DNA of 7,683 nucleotides from CAZKFN01 sp964552035 (GTDB lineage Bacteria > Bacteroidota > Bacteroidia > Flavobacteriales_E > Vicingaceae): positions 1 to 7,683 of the forward strand of contig CAZKFN010000097.1 of assembly GCA_964552035.1 (NCBI GenBank), written 5' to 3'. The translations under genes and the position numbers were made by a program. Each line of letters starts with the position of its first letter. Position 1 is the stretch's first letter. Below the pieces are notes generated by a model that was not told the DNA's origin, made no database searches, and saw only the letters and a list, made by a program, of their open reading frames with translations. Of this stretch, positions 5,901 through 7,683 are shown in pieces.

Positions 5901-7683
5901 ATGAAATCACTAAAATATCTCAATAAATATCTTTACAAGTATAAATATCGACTTATTTTAGGAGTAATCTTTGTCGCAATTTCTAACATTTTTGCCATTT
6001 ATCCTGCACAAATTATTGGAGAAGCACTGGATATTGTTACTCAATCTGATGAACTAAGAGAGATAACTAAACAAAGTGCGGAAATAGACCAAAATACTTC
6101 AAGGGGTATAAGTTTTCTAGCTTCCTTTACAGAAAATATGAACCTTGCACAATCCTTAATATTTTTTGCTCTTCTAGTTTTAGGGCTATCTTTTTTACAA
6201 GGAGTTTTTACTTTTTTTACACGACAGACCCTCATCATCATGTCGCGTTTAATAGAATATGACCTAAAAAATGAGGTCTATACCCATTATCAAAACCTAA
6301 GCATGTCTTTTTATAAGAAAAATAATACGGGTGATATCATGAATAGAATCAGTGAAGATGTAACTCGTGTTAGAATGTACTTAGGCCCTGGGATAATGTA
6401 TACCATAAACCTAATTGTGCGCTTTGCATTGGTGGTTGGTGTTATGCTCAGCATTGATGTAGAATTAACTATTTATGTGCTTACCCCCTTACCTATTCTA
6501 TCCTTATTAATCTATTACATTAGCAATAAGATAAATAAAAGCAGCGAGGTGGTGCAACGTCATCTTTCTATACTTTCAACCTTTTCTCAAGAAAGTTTCT
6601 CTGGAATTAGAATTATCAAAGCTTTTGTAAAGGAAAAGTATATGAACAACCGATTACTAGAAGAAGCTGAAGCCTACAAAACAAAAAATCTAAAACTGGT
6701 TAAACTGGAAGCATTTTTCCAACCCATAATGATGATGTTAATTGGTTTAAGTACCATATTAACCATCTACATCGGTGGCATCAAAACGATTAATGGAGAA
6801 ATCTCTATTGGTAATATTGCTGAATTTATTATTTATGTCAACATGTTAACCTGGCCTGTAACTGCTCTAGGCTGGGTAACTTCCTTAGTGCAAAGAGCAT
6901 CAGCTTCTCAAAAAAGAATCAATGAATTTTTACTTACTAAGCCGGATATCATTAATCCTACAGAAGAAACTTTTGAGGTAAAAGGTAAAATTGAGTTTAA
7001 AGAAGTTACTTTTATTTATCCTGAATCTGGAACCGTTGCTCTTGATAAGGTTAGCTTTGAGGTTCACCCTTCAGAAACCCTTGCAATAATTGGAAGTACA
7101 GGCTCAGGAAAATCTACTATTGCAGATTTAATTTGTAGATTATTTGACACCACTTCTGGTGAAGTACATATTGATGGCCAAAACATTAAAGAAATAAACC
7201 TCAATAATTTAAGGTCTAATATTGGATATGTACCCCAAGAGGTTTTCCTTTTTTCAGATGACATAAAAAGTAACATATCATTTGGAATGTTAGACGAAAG
7301 ACCCTCTTTAGCAGATGTTCAAAAAGCTGCAAAACACGCCGACATCCACGATAATATCATGCAATTCCCTAAGCAATATGATACTGTACTTGGAGAACGA
7401 GGCATTACCTTGTCTGGAGGTCAAAAACAAAGAATTTCTATTGCTAGAGCAATAATTAAAGAACCTAATATTTTAATTTTTGACGATTGCCTATCTGCTG
7501 TTGACACAGAAACAGAAGAGAAAATCCTACAACATCTTAACCAAATTACGGTTGGCAAAACTACTATCATTATCTCTCATAGAATTTCCTCTGTTAAGGA
7601 TGCAGACAAAATTATTGTTTTAAATGCGGGAAAAATTATCGAGCAAGGAAATCACGATAGTTTATTAAAAAACAAGGGGGTTT
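5901..7683 (+). CDS. ABC exporter half-transporter (membrane domain fused to ATPase), 3' end cut off by window edge
   Basis: This is a type IV (MsbA/MdlA/YheI-like) exporter in the inner membrane; the substrate cannot be told from sequence. I translated 594 residues from ATG 5901 with no stop; the family is about 580-610, so only a short C-terminal tail is probably missing. The membrane domain (1 to about 335) has segments near 18-38, 84-107, 163-184, 189-208, 276-295 and 308-330, and the coupling-region motif SFYKKNNTGDIMNRISEDV at 136-154. The first extracytoplasmic loop (about 48-78) is longish and polar. The ATPase domain has the A-loop Y373, Walker A GSTGSGKST at 398-406, Q-loop Q446 (VPQE), signature LSGGQKQR at 504-511, Walker B ILIFD ending at D528, D-loop SAVD at 532-535 and switch H560. 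The residue after Walker B is D529 where most exporters have catalytic Glu. That resembles the MdlA/YheI-type subunits of heterodimers. No partner gene is visible in the window; one could lie to the right. It is transcribed away from leucine dehydrogenase across a 117-base gap. Confidence 0.93.
   Translation, partial: MKSLKYLNKYLYKYKYRLILGVIFVAISNIFAIYPAQIIGEALDIVTQSDELREITKQSAEIDQNTSRGISFLASFTENMNLAQSLIFFALLVLGLSFLQGVFTFFTRQTLIIMSRLIEYDLKNEVYTHYQNLSMSFYKKNNTGDIMNRISEDVTRVRMYLGPGIMYTINLIVRFALVVGVMLSIDVELTIYVLTPLPILSLLIYYISNKINKSSEVVQRHLSILSTFSQESFSGIRIIKAFVKEKYMNNRLLEEAEAYKTKNLKLVKLEAFFQPIMMMLIGLSTILTIYIGGIKTINGEISIGNIAEFIIYVNMLTWPVTALGWVTSLVQRASASQKRINEFLLTKPDIINPTEETFEVKGKIEFKEVTFIYPESGTVALDKVSFEVHPSETLAIIGSTGSGKSTIADLICRLFDTTSGEVHIDGQNIKEINLNNLRSNIGYVPQEVFLFSDDIKSNISFGMLDERPSLADVQKAAKHADIHDNIMQFPKQYDTVLGERGITLSGGQKQRISIARAIIKEPNILIFDDCLSAVDTETEEKILQHLNQITVGKTTIIISHRISSVKDADKIIVLNAGKIIEQGNHDSLLKNKGV

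Noticed and set aside
6041..6241. Minus-strand open frame of 66 codons
   Set aside because: It is antisense to the ABC exporter membrane domain, which reads through here without a break.
7064..7276. Minus-strand open frame of 70 codons
   Set aside because: It is antisense to the Walker A to Q-loop region of the ABC exporter; strong conservation of the sense protein explains the open frame.

Overview
The window looks like core chromosome from an AT-rich member of the phylum Bacteroidota (Cytophagales/Flavobacteriia-like). Four things point there: the gene families and their order, a long-form NusB of the kind found in that phylum, a leucine dehydrogenase next to nusB, and several exact matches to the Bacteroidota -7 promoter box (TAnnTTTG) in front of genes. 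I see no insertion sequences, prophage genes, tRNA, rRNA or CRISPR array. The window is gene-dense and no stretch over 300 bases lacks a gene.

Layout. Seven genes run leftward (minus strand) from about 5783 down to the left edge. In transcription order they are: leucine dehydrogenase (5783-4677), nusB (4628-3684), a DUF1573 lipoprotein (3650-3192), yajC (3175-2840), a YbbR/CdaR-like membrane protein (2811-1816), coaE (1813-1220) and nnr, the bifunctional NAD(P)HX repair enzyme (1215 to beyond position 1, C-terminus missing). Gaps are 48, 33, 16, 28, 2 and 4 bases, so the last three genes at least are probably cotranscribed, perhaps with help from an internal promoter before the DUF1573 gene. 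A single gene runs rightward from 5901: an ABC exporter half-transporter with fused membrane and ATPase domains, cut off by the right edge close to its natural end.

Function. The leftward cluster mixes housekeeping roles: branched-chain amino acid deamination (leucine dehydrogenase), transcription antitermination for rRNA (NusB), protein export (YajC), envelope proteins of unclear role (DUF1573, YbbR-like), the last step of CoA synthesis (CoaE) and repair of damaged NAD(P)H (Nnr). These do not form one pathway; the arrangement looks like a conserved core gene string.

Points worth a second look: an Asp in place of the catalytic Glu after Walker B in the ABC exporter; a perfect 19-base tandem duplication that copies the leucine dehydrogenase stop codon; mirror-image -7 boxes between the divergent genes that would give overlapping transcript starts; a NusB more than twice the canonical length; and a possible surface-export signal on the lipoprotein. 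I found no convincing new system here.
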